Positions 27,237-35,994 of a stretch of 64,000 bases of DNA are shown piece after piece. The translations under genes were made by a program, and so were the position numbers. Positions within the stretch are counted from its first letter, which is position 1. Every line of letters begins with the position of its first letter. A model generated the notes under the pieces. That model ran no database searches. It was not told the DNA's origin and saw nothing but the letters and a program-made list of their open reading frames with translations. Origin of the DNA: RYN-230 sp963844695 (GTDB lineage Bacteria > Actinomycetota > Actinomycetes > Streptosporangiales > Streptosporangiaceae); assembly GCA_963844695.1 (NCBI GenBank), contig CAWJPL010000020.1:1-64000 (forward strand), in the 5' to 3' direction.

Positions 27237-27634
27237 CGCTGATCGCCCGCTTCAAGGTCAACGGTTTCGAGCCACGGCAGATCACCGGCCTGGACGCGGA
27301 CTGGGTCGGGGTGCTGACGTTCGCCAAGACGTTCACGGCCGGGATCGTCGGCACGGCCACGACCGTGTTCATGTCGGCCGGCACCGAGGAGGGCTCGCGG
27401 TCGTACGTGGCCACCGAGCGGATCACCGGCCGTACCGAGGACGGCGCGGAGGGCTCGGTGACCGTCCAGCACGGGGGCCTCGAATCAGACCCGGACACGT
27501 GGTTCGGCCACATCGTGCCCAAGACCGGGACCGGCGACTTCGCCGGCTGGGCCGGGTCGGCCCGGATCATCCACGACGACCAGGGACCCTACTTCGAGAT
27601 CACGCCTGGCCTGAGGTCCCGGCGCGCTGCGTGA
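27233..27634 (+). CDS. DUF3224-family protein
   Basis: 133 residues of a small beta-barrel family: F-T-A-G-I-V-G-T-A-T-T near residue 37, Y-V-A-T-E-R-I-T-G and the core V-P-K-T-G-T-G-D-F-A-G-W-A-G. Start GTG 27233 overlaps the stop of the upstream DinB-fold gene by 4 bases, so the two are translationally coupled. The last 10 residues are poorly family-like. Function unknown. Confidence 0.8.
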   Translation: MTLIARFKVNGFEPRQITGLDADWVGVLTFAKTFTAGIVGTATTVFMSAGTEEGSRSYVATERITGRTEDGAEGSVTVQHGGLESDPDTWFGHIVPKTGTGDFAGWAGSARIIHDDQGPYFEITPGLRSRRAA

Positions 27635-27671
27635 CGGCGGTCCTGGCCGCCGCTCTGGCCGGTGGCGGCGG

Positions 27672-28067
27672 TCAGGACCGCTGCTTGAGCTTGCGCCAGC
27701 CGCCTGCGCGGTTGTTGGCGATGATGTGCCGGAACATGGCGGTGAGCGCGCCTGCGTTGATCGGCTCACCCTCGCGCACCGCCACCGTCCGGGCGGTCTG
27801 GTTGTCGTGGCCGCTGGTGATGATCCCCTCCGGGTCCGGGACGATCGCGCCGTCATACAGGAAGACGTTGACATGATCCCTGGCCGCCAGCAGCGCGCAG
27901 ACGTTGCCCTGCAGGACGAAGTAGGGCAGCCGGGTGCGCTTGATGGTCTCGGTCACCTCCGGATCGGCCGCATGGACCAGCCCGCGGACCTCGCGGCAGA
28001 TGGCCTGCTGCCAGCCGGGCAGCGAATCGATGTAGGAGTCCACGCGCGGGTCCGTGGTGCCGGTCAT
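27672..28067 (-). CDS. DUF1801-family protein
   Basis: 131 residues from ATG 28067, chosen for its GGGAGGG site. The pattern Y-I-D-S-L-P-G-W-Q-Q near the start, T-I-K-R-T-R-L-P-Y-F-V-L-Q-G-N-V in the middle and V-N-V-F-L-Y-D-G fits DUF1801 (YdhG-like fold). Role unknown. Confidence 0.83.
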   Translation of the reverse strand: MTGTTDPRVDSYIDSLPGWQQAICREVRGLVHAADPEVTETIKRTRLPYFVLQGNVCALLAARDHVNVFLYDGAIVPDPEGIITSGHDNQTARTVAVREGEPINAGALTAMFRHIIANNRAGGWRKLKQRS

Positions 28068-28285
28068 GGCGGATCCCTCCCTGACGGCCGTAGTGGGGCC
28101 ACTCACCGCTGACGAGGCTAGACCCAGGCCACTCCACTGACCCGCCCTGGTCACTTCATCGGCCCGCGGCGCTCTGGTCCAGGCTGGACCGCTGGGCGGA
28201 TTCCCCGCAGACTGGGGGTGACGGCGGTGCGCAGGGGGCTGGGACTCACCGGCGGCCGAGGCAAACCAAGTCGGAGGTGACCGCG

Positions 28286-29182
28286 ATGACGCGGCGCGAT
28301 ATCGAGTTCGACGCTGAAGGCGTCACGTTGCGTGGCTGGTTCTACGCGGCTGAGGGGGCCAGCGGCCCGGCGCCTACCGTCGTCATGGCGCACGGTTTCT
28401 CCGCGGTCAAGGAGATGTACCTGGACAGCTTCGCCGAGGTGTTCGCCGCGGCCGGGCTGAACGCACTCGTGTTCGACCACCGCTGCTTCGGAGCCAGCGG
28501 GGGCGAACCCCGCCAGGAGATCGACCCGTGGGCACAGGTCAGGGACTACCGGCAGGCCATCACCTACGCCCTCACCCTCCCGGAGGTCGACGCCAGCCGG
28601 ATCGGGATCTGGGGCAGCAGTTACTCCGGCGGCCACGTCCTGGTCGTCGCCGCGATCGACCGCCGGGTCAAGGCGGTCGTGTGCCAGGTGCCGCTCATCA
28701 GCGGCCACGACAACCTGCGTGCCCTCGTCCGGTCCGACTTCATCGCCGGGTTCCGTGAGATGTTCGACGCCGACCGGCTGGCCCGCTTCAACGGGGAGCC
28801 GCCGGCCATGGTCCCGGTGGTCGACAAGGACCCGCTGGCCCCGTCGGCGCTGCCGACCGCGGACTCGTGGGAGTGGTTCAGCGAGACCGGCGACACCCGG
28901 GCACCGGCCTGGCGCAACGAGGTGACGCTGCGCAGCGTGGAGTTGTTCACCGAATACGAGCCGGGCGTCTACCTGCCCTGGATCAGTCCCACGCCGCTGC
29001 TGATGCTGGTGGCCGTCGGGGACCACCTGGTGCCCTCAGAACTCGCTATCGCGGCCTTCGACACGGCGCACCAGCCCAAGGAGCTGGTCATCCTGCCGGG
29101 CGGTCATTTCGACGCCTACGTCAAGGGGTTCGACGCCGCCAGCGGGCAGGCGCGCGACTGGTTCACCCAGCACCTGGCCTAG
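28286..29182 (+). CDS. Alpha/beta hydrolase
   Basis: 298 residues from ATG 28286, behind the strong ribosome site GGAGGTGA. Oxyanion region V-M-A-H-G-F-S-A, nucleophile elbow G-S-S-Y-S-G-G-H (Ser about residue 110) and a C-terminal G-G-H-F-D-A-Y with the catalytic His. The Asp of the triad is in V-G-D-H-L-V. The layout resembles dienelactone-hydrolase/acetyl-xylan-esterase-like hydrolases. Substrate unknown. Confidence 0.88.
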   Translation: MTRRDIEFDAEGVTLRGWFYAAEGASGPAPTVVMAHGFSAVKEMYLDSFAEVFAAAGLNALVFDHRCFGASGGEPRQEIDPWAQVRDYRQAITYALTLPEVDASRIGIWGSSYSGGHVLVVAAIDRRVKAVVCQVPLISGHDNLRALVRSDFIAGFREMFDADRLARFNGEPPAMVPVVDKDPLAPSALPTADSWEWFSETGDTRAPAWRNEVTLRSVELFTEYEPGVYLPWISPTPLLMLVAVGDHLVPSELAIAAFDTAHQPKELVILPGGHFDAYVKGFDAASGQARDWFTQHLA

Positions 29183-29191
29183 GCTGTCACG

Positions 29192-29233
29192 GGTTCCGGA
29201 CGCCGCCAGGAGGGTTCCGGACCCGGCCAGGAG
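29192..29233. repeat. Tandem 21-bp duplication containing the ribosome site of dtd
   Basis: Two copies (29192-29212, 29213-29233; two mismatches) of a GGTTCCGGAC...GCCAGGAG unit. Each ends in an AGGAG Shine-Dalgarno-like core; only the second is at the right distance from the start at 29243. Confidence 0.75.
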
Positions 29234-29242
29234 GACGTGCTC

Positions 29243-29668
29243 GTGCGAGCTGTGGTGCAGCGGGTGACCCAGGCCAGCGTGACCGTGGACGGGCAGGCCG
29301 TCGGGACCATCTCCGAACCGGGCCTGCTCGTCCTGGTCGGGATCACCCACGACGACACCCCGGAGAAGGCGGCGAAGCTGGCCGCCAAGCTCTGGGGGCT
29401 GAGGATCCTGGACGGCGAGAAGTCGTGCTCCGACGTGGCTGCGCCACTGCTGCTGATCAGCCAGTTCACGCTCTACGCCGATACGCGCAAGGGCCGCCGC
29501 CCGACCTGGCAGGCGGCTGCTCCGGGACCGGTGGCCGAGCCGCTGGTGGATGCGGTGGTCTCGTCCCTGCGCGGGCTGGGCGCCCGGGTGCAGACCGGCG
29601 TCTTCGGGGCCGACATGAAGGTCAGCCTGGTCAACGACGGCCCGGTCACCCTGGTCCTGGATCTGTGA
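29243..29668 (+). CDS. dtd: D-aminoacyl-tRNA deacylase
   Basis: 141 residues, the normal length. N-terminus R-A-V-V-Q-R-V-T, the catalytic-site motif S-Q-F-T-L-Y-A-D-T-R-K-G-R-R-P and the cross-subunit Gly-Pro motif in N-D-G-P-V-T are all present. The enzyme hydrolyses D-amino acids from mischarged tRNA. The start is GTG 29243 (V-R-A-V-V-Q), 9 bases after AGGAG; GTG 29237 is too close to the ribosome site. Confidence 0.95.
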   Translation: MRAVVQRVTQASVTVDGQAVGTISEPGLLVLVGITHDDTPEKAAKLAAKLWGLRILDGEKSCSDVAAPLLLISQFTLYADTRKGRRPTWQAAAPGPVAEPLVDAVVSSLRGLGARVQTGVFGADMKVSLVNDGPVTLVLDL

Positions 29669-30449
29669 GACCCCGGCCCTTGGTGGCCCGCGTCGCGATG
29701 TAGCCGGGCATGTAACGCCGGGTGGCGTCAGCGTGGTGGGGCGCCTCGGCCAGATGGGTCAGGGTCAGGCCGGCCGCCAGCTGCCCGCCGATCTGGCTGG
29801 TCAGCGAATGGCTGTACTCGATCGGGCCGTCCCCGTAGTACTGGCGCCGCTCGGCGTCGGGCAGGTCGAGGGTGCTGAACGGGAGCGGGTGGCGGACCAC
29901 GAACTCGTCACGCTCCAGCGCGCCGACGTCGAAGATGAAGATGTCGGGGTTCATGAATCCGGCCATCAGGATGCCGCCGGGTCGCAGCACCCGGGCCGCC
30001 TCCCGCCAGACCGGGGCCAGGTCGGGGCAGAACAGGTTCGACACCGGGTGGAACACGACCTCGAAGCTGGCGTCGGGGAAGGCGCTGAGGTCCCGCATGT
30101 CGCCGAGCACGGTCGCGATGGCCAGCCCTTCCCGCGCCGCCACTTCCTCGTCGCGGGCCAGCTGCCGCGGCGAGTTGTCGAACACGGTCACCCGCGCGCC
30201 GGCCGCGGCCAGGACCGGGCCCTGCTGGCCGCCGCCGGAGGCCAGGCCCAGCAGCGGCACCCCGGCCAGGTCGGCCGGGAACCAGTCCCGGGGCACGGGC
30301 TGGTAGCCGATGAGCACCACGGACCAGTCCCCGCCGCGGGCCCGGGCGATCACCTCGGGCCCGACCGGCGTGGTCCACTCGTTGCCCGACTCCACCTCAC
30401 GGTCCCAGGCGGCACGGTTATGAGCGACGGGATCAAAATCATCAGCCAT
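29646..30449 (-). CDS. Class I SAM-dependent methyltransferase
   Basis: 267 residues. SAM-binding motif I L-L-G-L-A-S-G-G-G-Q-Q-G-P near residue 66, acidic residue in V-T-V-F-D-N-S, motif post-I and E-A-A-R-V-L-R-P-G-G-I-L. A P-x-S-N-L-F-C-P-D-L segment is typical of a small actinobacterial/firmicute group of unknown substrate. It overlaps the 3' end of dtd (convergent) by 23 bases. Confidence 0.87.
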   Translation of the reverse strand: MADDFDPVAHNRAAWDREVESGNEWTTPVGPEVIARARGGDWSVVLIGYQPVPRDWFPADLAGVPLLGLASGGGQQGPVLAAAGARVTVFDNSPRQLARDEEVAAREGLAIATVLGDMRDLSAFPDASFEVVFHPVSNLFCPDLAPVWREAARVLRPGGILMAGFMNPDIFIFDVGALERDEFVVRHPLPFSTLDLPDAERRQYYGDGPIEYSHSLTSQIGGQLAAGLTLTHLAEAPHHADATRRYMPGYIATRATKGRGLTDPGPG

Positions 30450-30504
30450 CCGAGCAGCCTAGAGCCCATGCTGGACATGGTCATTGGCTTATCGAGGAGG
30501 GCGC

Positions 30505-31050
30505 ATGCCGCACATCACCCTGAACTCAGCCGAACCGGGGATCCGGGGACTGCTCCGATTCCGGCCCGAGACGGGGCGCCCGCTGAGCGAGCTGGCTGAG
30601 GTGCTGCTGCGCGGGCCGAGCACTCTGACCCGCGGCGAGCGGGAGCTGATCGCGGCGTACGTGTCGGGGTTGAACGACTGCCAGTACTGCTCGTCGTCGC
30701 ACTCGGCCACCGCCGCGGCCCAGCTGCCCGGCGGCATGGCGCTGGTGGATCAGGTCCGGGCCGACGCCGGCCAGGCGCCGGTCTCTGCCAAGCTCAGGGC
30801 CTTGCTCGCGGTCGCCGCCGCGGTCCAGCGAGGCGGCCACCAGGTCACGGACGAGCACATCTCTAACGCCCGCGCGGCGGACGCGACCGACCTGGAGATC
30901 CACGACACGGTGCTGATCGCGGCTGCGTTCTGCATGATGAACCGCTATGTCGACGGGCTGGCCACGATCGCCCCGGACGACCCCGCTGTGTACGCCGCCG
31001 GGGCACAGCAACTGATCCACCAGGGCTACGTGCCACCAGCCGCGCCCTAA
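30505..31050 (+). CDS. Carboxymuconolactone decarboxylase/AhpD-fold protein
   Basis: 181 residues from ATG 30505 behind GAGGAGGG. The AhpD-type redox site is C-Q-Y-C-S-S-S-H near residue 57, with the downstream His. Helices E-R-E-L-I-A-A-Y-V-S and the C-terminal F-C-M-M-N-R-Y-V-D-G-L-A fit peroxidase-related alkylhydroperoxidase proteins, which reduce peroxides through the CxxC pair. Confidence 0.88.
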   Translation: MPHITLNSAEPGIRGLLRFRPETGRPLSELAEVLLRGPSTLTRGERELIAAYVSGLNDCQYCSSSHSATAAAQLPGGMALVDQVRADAGQAPVSAKLRALLAVAAAVQRGGHQVTDEHISNARAADATDLEIHDTVLIAAAFCMMNRYVDGLATIAPDDPAVYAAGAQQLIHQGYVPPAAP

Positions 31051-31061
31051 GCTCGTCTGGT

Positions 31062-31853
31062 GTGAGCAGGCATGAGGTCGTGCTGTTGCACGGCCAGCCG
31101 GGTTCGGCGTCGGACTGGCAGCTGGTTACGGACCGGCTGCCAGGGACCCTCGACGTCGTCGCGCTGGACCGGCCCGGGTACGGGACCAGCCAGCAGCCCG
31201 CCGGCGGGTTCGGGTACGGCGCCCGCGCGGTCCTGGCCGAGCTGGACGCGCGCGGCATCGGGCGGACCGTCCTGGTGGGCCACTCCTACGGGGGAGGCGT
31301 CGCGCTGACCGTGGCCCAGCAGGCGCCGGAGCGCGTCGAGGCGCTGATCCTGCTGGCCAGCGTCGGCCCGGGCTGCCTGACCGGCTGGGACCGGCTGCTG
31401 GCGGCCCCGGTGGCCGGGGAGGCGTGCGCGCTCACCGCCTGGTACTTCACTCCCTGGCTGGCCCGCTCGAGGCTGGCGGCCATCGCCCGGCTGCGCGGAC
31501 GGCCCATCGCCCCCGGGGAACACGTCAACTGGCACGTCTGGGGTCACGCCCACCACGACCACGGGCCGCTGTGGCGCAGCTTCCTCACCGAGCAGCGGGC
31601 GCTGGTCCACGAGCTCGGCGGCCTGACCGCGTCCCTGGCGGGCGTGGTCCAGCCGGCGCTGCTGATCGCCGACCCCGACGACACGCTCGTTCCGGTCGGC
31701 ACCACCTATCAGCTGGCCGCGGCTCTCCCCGACGCCCACGTGCAGCTGCTGCGCCAGATCGGCCATCACCTGCCCCGCCGCGGGGCACCCCAGATCGCGG
31801 CGGCGATCACCGACTTCCTGGCTGATCTGGACAGCCGCCCGGCCCCGGCCTGA
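31062..31853 (+). CDS. Alpha/beta hydrolase
   Basis: 263 residues from GTG 31062. L-L-H-G-Q-P-G-S (oxyanion loop), nucleophile V-G-H-S-Y-G-G-G near residue 71, acid in D-P-D-D-T-L-V and a C-terminal G-H-H-L-P-R-R His. A normal lipase/haloperoxidase-type fold; substrate unknown. It begins 11 bases after the AhpD-type gene and is probably cotranscribed. Confidence 0.88.
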   Translation: MSRHEVVLLHGQPGSASDWQLVTDRLPGTLDVVALDRPGYGTSQQPAGGFGYGARAVLAELDARGIGRTVLVGHSYGGGVALTVAQQAPERVEALILLASVGPGCLTGWDRLLAAPVAGEACALTAWYFTPWLARSRLAAIARLRGRPIAPGEHVNWHVWGHAHHDHGPLWRSFLTEQRALVHELGGLTASLAGVVQPALLIADPDDTLVPVGTTYQLAAALPDAHVQLLRQIGHHLPRRGAPQIAAAITDFLADLDSRPAPA

Positions 31854-31901
31854 CGTGACATGACTTGACTTGAAGCCAGCTCCAGGTTCTAGCGTGGCCA
31901 C

Positions 31902-33431
31902 ATGAGCAAGCTCAGTCTGGGGCCGGTCGGCATCACGCTGAACGTCTCGGCCGACGACACGTACCTCAAGGAAGCGGCGGAGGCCGAGGAACTCGGGTAC
32001 TCGGCGATCTGGCTGCCCGGCGGGCAGATCGACAGCCTGGACCGGATCGCGAAGATCGTCGGGGCCACCGCGTCGGTGCCCGTGGTACCCGGGATCATCC
32101 CGCTCGACGTCTACCGGGCCGCCGCGGTCGTCCGGCTCTACGCGCAGCTGCAGGCCAGCGCGCCTGACCGGTTCGTGGTCGGCCTGGGCGGCCCGCAGCA
32201 GCCACGGCCGCTACGGCCGCTCAACGACTATCTCGACGAGCTCGACCGCGCCGAGCCGCCGGTCCCGGCCGGACGGCGGATCCTGGCCGCGCTCGGCCCC
32301 CGCAAGCTGGAGCTGGCCCGGGACCGGGCCGCCGGGGCGGTGGCGCTCCTGGTCACCCCGGGCTATACCAGGCAGGCGCGGCGCGTCCTGGGCGGCCAGC
32401 CCACCCTGGTCATCAGCCAGATGCTGGTCCTCGACACCGACGCGGCCCGGGCCCGCCAGGCGGCCCGGGTGCCGCTGAGCTTCCTGTCCGGCGTCAGCGG
32501 ATATCGCGCCAACTTCGCCCGGATGGGGTTCACCGACCGCGACATCGCCGACCTCAGTGACCGGCTCGTCGATGAGCTGGTGGTCTGGGGCAGCGCGGAC
32601 AAGATCACGGCGCGGATCAGTGCGCACCTGGACGCCGGGGCGGACCAGGTCGCGCTCACCGTCCTGAACTCCGGCGGCCAGCCCGGCCCCATCGACGTGG
32701 CCCGGGAACTCGCCGGCGGCTTCCCGCTGGCCTCCGGCCGGGGCTCGATGACGGTGATCCGGGGCACGATGACGGTGATGGAGTCCGGTGACGCGGCCGG
32801 GCGGGCCCGGCAGCGCGACCTCGTCCGCCGCGGCTACGACGCCATCTCACTCGCCTACCGCGGCGACGACGACCCGGCCCACGGCACGCCGGCCGCGGAC
32901 GCCAGCCGGTACGCCGGCTGGGCAGCGGACCTGGCGGCCCTGCTCCGCCCGGGTGCCCGCGTCGTGGACCTGGGTTGCGGCGCGGGGATACCGGCCACCC
33001 GCGAGCTGGCCGCCCACGGGCTGCAGGTCCTCGGCGTCGATTTCTCCGCCGTGCAGCTTCGCCGGGCCCGCCGGCTCGTCCCCGCCGCCCGGCTGATCCA
33101 GGCCGACATGACCGCGTTGCAGCTGAGGCCGGCCAGCACCGACGCGGTGGTGTCCTTCTACGCCCTGATCCACGTGCCCGTCGCCGACCAGGAGGCGCTG
33201 TTCCCGCGGATCCGGGACTGGCTCCGCCCAGGCGGTTACTTCCTGGCCATCGTCGGCGCCACCCCGTGGACCGGCACCGCGCGGTTCCACGGCGCCGACA
33301 TGTTCTGGGACCACGCCGGCACCGGGACGTACCTTCGCTGGCTCGAGGCGGCCCGGCTCACCCCCCTGTGGCACCGCTACGTCCCCGACGGGGACAGCGG
33401 CCACACCCTCGTCCTCGCCCGGGCCTCGTGA
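31902..33431 (+). CDS. Fusion of an LLM-class (F420-dependent type) protein and a methyltransferase
   Basis: 509 residues. Residues 1 to about 285 are a luciferase-like monooxygenase-fold protein of the TIGR03620 kind (Y-S-A-I-W-L-P-G-G, R-F-V-V-G-L-G-G-P, D-E-L-V-V-W-G). Residues from about 295 are a class I methyltransferase with V-V-D-L-G-C-G-A-G-I-P-A-T and L-R-P-G-G-Y-F-L. The junction carries a 13-bp direct repeat (CGATGACGGTGAT twice) and two in-frame ATG codons at which a separate methyltransferase could start. The frame is open across it. Such a pairing in one chain is not one I recognise; either a genuine fusion or two genes joined by a lost stop. Confidence 0.8.
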   Translation: MSKLSLGPVGITLNVSADDTYLKEAAEAEELGYSAIWLPGGQIDSLDRIAKIVGATASVPVVPGIIPLDVYRAAAVVRLYAQLQASAPDRFVVGLGGPQQPRPLRPLNDYLDELDRAEPPVPAGRRILAALGPRKLELARDRAAGAVALLVTPGYTRQARRVLGGQPTLVISQMLVLDTDAARARQAARVPLSFLSGVSGYRANFARMGFTDRDIADLSDRLVDELVVWGSADKITARISAHLDAGADQVALTVLNSGGQPGPIDVARELAGGFPLASGRGSMTVIRGTMTVMESGDAAGRARQRDLVRRGYDAISLAYRGDDDPAHGTPAADASRYAGWAADLAALLRPGARVVDLGCGAGIPATRELAAHGLQVLGVDFSAVQLRRARRLVPAARLIQADMTALQLRPASTDAVVSFYALIHVPVADQEALFPRIRDWLRPGGYFLAIVGATPWTGTARFHGADMFWDHAGTGTYLRWLEAARLTPLWHRYVPDGDSGHTLVLARAS

Positions 33432-33464
33432 CCAGCAGGACACGCGTGTGGGTATGGTCCCGGC

Positions 33465-34157
33465 ATGGACTCTGCCGGCTACCTGGGCCACTTGCGCGGC
33501 GACCTCGGCGCCTTCGAGGAGTGCCTGGCCGGAGACCTGGCCGCGCCGGTCGAGCCGTGCGGCGACTGGACCCTGTACGACCTCGCCGACCATCTCGGCC
33601 AGGGCAATATGTGGGCTGCGGTGGCCGTGACCGACAAGCACGGTGACTACGAGGGACCTGCGGCGCCCCGCGATCCCGCGGACCTGGTGGAGTGGTTCAG
33701 CGGCACCGCCGGCGTCCTGCTCGCCGCCCTGGACACCGATCCGTCCGCCAGTGCGTGGACGATCGCCCCGCCGCCCACCGCCGGGTTCTGGCAGCGCCGC
33801 CGATGCCTGGAAACCCTGGTCCACCGGTGGGACGCCCAGCACGCACTCGGCATTCCCGGCCAGATCGACCCGGCGCTGGCCGACGACGGGGTCGCCGAGG
33901 TCATCGACACCATGGCCCCGCGCCAGGTCCGGCTCGGCCGCCGCAGCGCTCCCTCGCACGCGGTCCGCCTCTGCGCCGGTGATACCGGCTCGACCTGGGT
34001 TCTCGGTCCTGGCGAGCCAGTAGCCACCATCCGCGCCACGGCGGCCAGCCTGCTGCTCATGCTGTGGGGCAGGCTCCCCGCCGATGGCCCGGCGATCGCC
34101 TGGGAGGGTGACCGCCGGACGGCCCAGGCTGCGCTGGGCGGGGCCCTGGTTCCCTGA
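33465..34157 (+). CDS. Maleylpyruvate-isomerase-family mycothiol-dependent-type protein
   Basis: 230 residues. N-terminal DinB fold with C-G-D-W-T-L-Y-D-L-A-D-H-L-G-Q near residue 27 and E-T-L-V-H-R-W-D-A-Q-H-A-L near 118, carrying the His ligands. The C-terminal ~70 residues (A-A-S-L-L-L-M-L-W-G-R-L-P) form the SCP2-like domain common in TIGR03083 proteins. Third such protein in the window; substrates unknown. Confidence 0.87.
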   Translation: MDSAGYLGHLRGDLGAFEECLAGDLAAPVEPCGDWTLYDLADHLGQGNMWAAVAVTDKHGDYEGPAAPRDPADLVEWFSGTAGVLLAALDTDPSASAWTIAPPPTAGFWQRRRCLETLVHRWDAQHALGIPGQIDPALADDGVAEVIDTMAPRQVRLGRRSAPSHAVRLCAGDTGSTWVLGPGEPVATIRATAASLLLMLWGRLPADGPAIAWEGDRRTAQAALGGALVP

Positions 34158-34238
34158 GCCGGAAGGGGCCGCCCCGGGCCGCGTCGCGATCGCCGGTTCC
34201 GGCCGCACCGGCCGCCGGTTCGTCAGGAGCGCCGCCGC

Positions 34239-34514
34239 TTACGGCGCTTCAGATACCGGATCAGTTTGCGGATCAGGAAGTACATGGCCCCACTCTGCCG
34301 CCCGCGGGCCGGCCAGGACATCAAAGTCCTGGCTCTTTACCCGATCCAGGAACACGGCCCACTCCCTGGGGGTGAACACCAGCGGATCCCGGCCGGGGAA
34401 CTTGGAGTCACGCACCAGGATGTTGATGCCGACCGCGCCCCGCCGCCAGGCGATCTCTACGCAATTGCCGTTGCTGTGGCTGGATGTGCGCCACACCGGC
34501 GCTGAACTGTGCAT
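34239..34514 (-). CDS. DUF397-domain protein
   Basis: 91 residues from ATG 34514. The DUF397 core is plain: W-R-T-S-S-H-S-N-G-N-C-V-E-I-A, I-L-V-R-D-S-K-F-P and L-V-F-T-P-R-E-W-A-V-F-L. In streptomycetes and relatives such proteins normally sit beside an XRE regulator and act as its small partner; here no XRE gene is adjacent, so it is an orphan. The last ~25 residues are atypical. Confidence 0.83.
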   Translation of the reverse strand: MHSSAPVWRTSSHSNGNCVEIAWRRGAVGINILVRDSKFPGRDPLVFTPREWAVFLDRVKSQDFDVLAGPRAAEWGHVLPDPQTDPVSEAP

Positions 34515-34698
34515 CTGACCGGCGCCCTTCGCTAGCTGGCCGCCAGCGGGTCCCGCTGCCCGGCTGCGGTACCAGCCTGCGCCGCGCGCCCTGACGGCCA
34601 TCTTGCACTCGCCCTGACGCCTGCCTTGCCACCCAGGTCAGGCCCGCCGTCAGCGGGACGCGACTTCGCCGGAACACCTGGGCCCGGCCAGGGGACGC

Positions 34699-35115
34699 CT
34701 AGTCCCCGGCCAGGCGGAACGTCTGCGCTACCACCAGGGTGTCGTCGCTGACGGTGAATCCCGGGTCGCCCAGCTCGCTGCGCACGTCAGCCGAATGCCA
34801 GAACCGTTCGTGCCCGGCCCGCCAGTCCGCGACCGAGAGATACCCCTCCCCCTCACCCAGGGCATGAGCCAGGTCCACCTCGGCCAGGCGCATCACCCGC
34901 ACCGCGGTCGTCTCGATCACCGTCACGGGATTCCCGGCCGAATCGACCACCACCTGCCGCAAACCAGGCTGGGGCAACGGCTCGTTCTCGCGCTCGTAGT
35001 CTGCGACCAGCGAGGTCGTCGTGGTCTTGTCACCGGCCACGATCGCCGCGACGAGCTGGTCACGCAGCGGCCCGGGGAAGGCAAACTCCACGACCGGCAG
35101 ATCGTCTGAGGACAT
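34699..35115 (-). CDS. ASCH-domain protein
   Basis: 138 residues: V-E-F-A-F-P-G-P-L-R-D-Q-L and G-D-K-T-T-T-T-S-L at the start, V-T-V-I-E-T-T-A-V-R-V-M-R in the core and a C-terminal V-V-A-Q-T-F-R-L. This is the ASCH fold, an RNA-binding-type fold related to PUA. Role unknown. It is 9 bases before the stop side of the GH16 gene on the same strand. Confidence 0.85.
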   Translation of the reverse strand: MSSDDLPVVEFAFPGPLRDQLVAAIVAGDKTTTTSLVADYERENEPLPQPGLRQVVVDSAGNPVTVIETTAVRVMRLAEVDLAHALGEGEGYLSVADWRAGHERFWHSADVRSELGDPGFTVSDDTLVVAQTFRLAGD

Positions 35116-35124
35116 GCCGGAAGC

Positions 35125-35940
35125 CTAGCCACCTGCCTGGGCACCGGGCGGAGCGTAGTGCCGGACGTAGTCGATCAGCATGGTCTGCGGCAACCTGGTC
35201 GAGCGGTCCGGCGGCTGAGAGGCGACGCCGCCGACAGCCGCGTTGACGAGCAGGAAGAAGTCATGATCGAAGACCCACGGCTTTCCGCGCAGATCCGCGG
35301 GCGTGACGGTGTGATAGCGCCTGCCGTTGACGAACCAGCGGATCCGGCCGGGCTCCCAGCTGACGGAATAGACGCAGAAGCCCTTTTCCAGGGCTGAGCC
35401 CATACGGCGCGAGGCCGCGATACCCAGGGCGCCGGAATACCCCGGCCCGTGCGCGGCTCCCTGGATCACGCGCCGGCCGGTGCCGAAGTACTCCATCACG
35501 TCGATCTCACCGCAGCCCGGCCATCCGGTGCGGTCAAAGTCCTGGCCCAGCATCCAGAACCCCGGCCAGATCCCCCGGGCGACCGGGATCTTGATCCGCG
35601 CCTGGACCAGGCCGTAGCGCAACGACATCCGGTCCTTCGTGACCAGCCGCGCGGAGGTGTACGCGCGGCCGCCGTCCCGGGCGGCCGCCTGCGGATCCGC
35701 CTGCCGCACCACGATGGCCAGATGACCCGCACCGTCCAGCGCCGCGTTGGCGGTGCTGTCGGTGTAGTACTGCAGTTCCTGGTTTCCCCACCCGTGACCG
35801 CCGGTCTCCGGCGCCCAGAACCGGCGGTCCGGCGGCGAGCCTGCCGGGCCGTCGAACTCGTCCGACCACACCAGGGAATACGCGGCGAACTCGCCCTCCA
35901 GGCCGTTGCCCATCCGGCCCTCCGCCCTCTGCTCAGCCAT
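35125..35940 (-). CDS. GH16-family glycoside hydrolase
   Basis: 271 residues. The catalytic motif G-E-I-D-V-M-E-Y (nucleophile and acid/base Glu) is intact near residue 142, preceded by W-P-G-F-W-M-L-G. The N-terminal L-V-W-S-D-E-F-D-G and C-terminal D-Y-V-R-H-Y complete the laminarinase-like jelly roll. Members cleave beta-1,3 or mixed-link glucans. No signal peptide is visible before the domain, so the protein is cytoplasmic, exported by another route, or its true start has been lost. Confidence 0.88.
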   Translation of the reverse strand: MAEQRAEGRMGNGLEGEFAAYSLVWSDEFDGPAGSPPDRRFWAPETGGHGWGNQELQYYTDSTANAALDGAGHLAIVVRQADPQAAARDGGRAYTSARLVTKDRMSLRYGLVQARIKIPVARGIWPGFWMLGQDFDRTGWPGCGEIDVMEYFGTGRRVIQGAAHGPGYSGALGIAASRRMGSALEKGFCVYSVSWEPGRIRWFVNGRRYHTVTPADLRGKPWVFDHDFFLLVNAAVGGVASQPPDRSTRLPQTMLIDYVRHYAPPGAQAGG

Positions 35941-35957
35941 CAGGCTAACTATTGATA

Positions 35958-35966
35958 TGGTACAAT
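35958..35966 (+). promoter_or_regulatory. Extended -10 promoter candidate
   Basis: TG-G-TACAAT in an AT-rich stretch 29 bases before the ATG at 35995. The TG plus five of six -10 bases match an extended -10 element; no good -35 is seen. Confidence 0.35.
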
Positions 35967-35994
35967 ATTGCCGTCTTAACGGCGGGATGCACGC

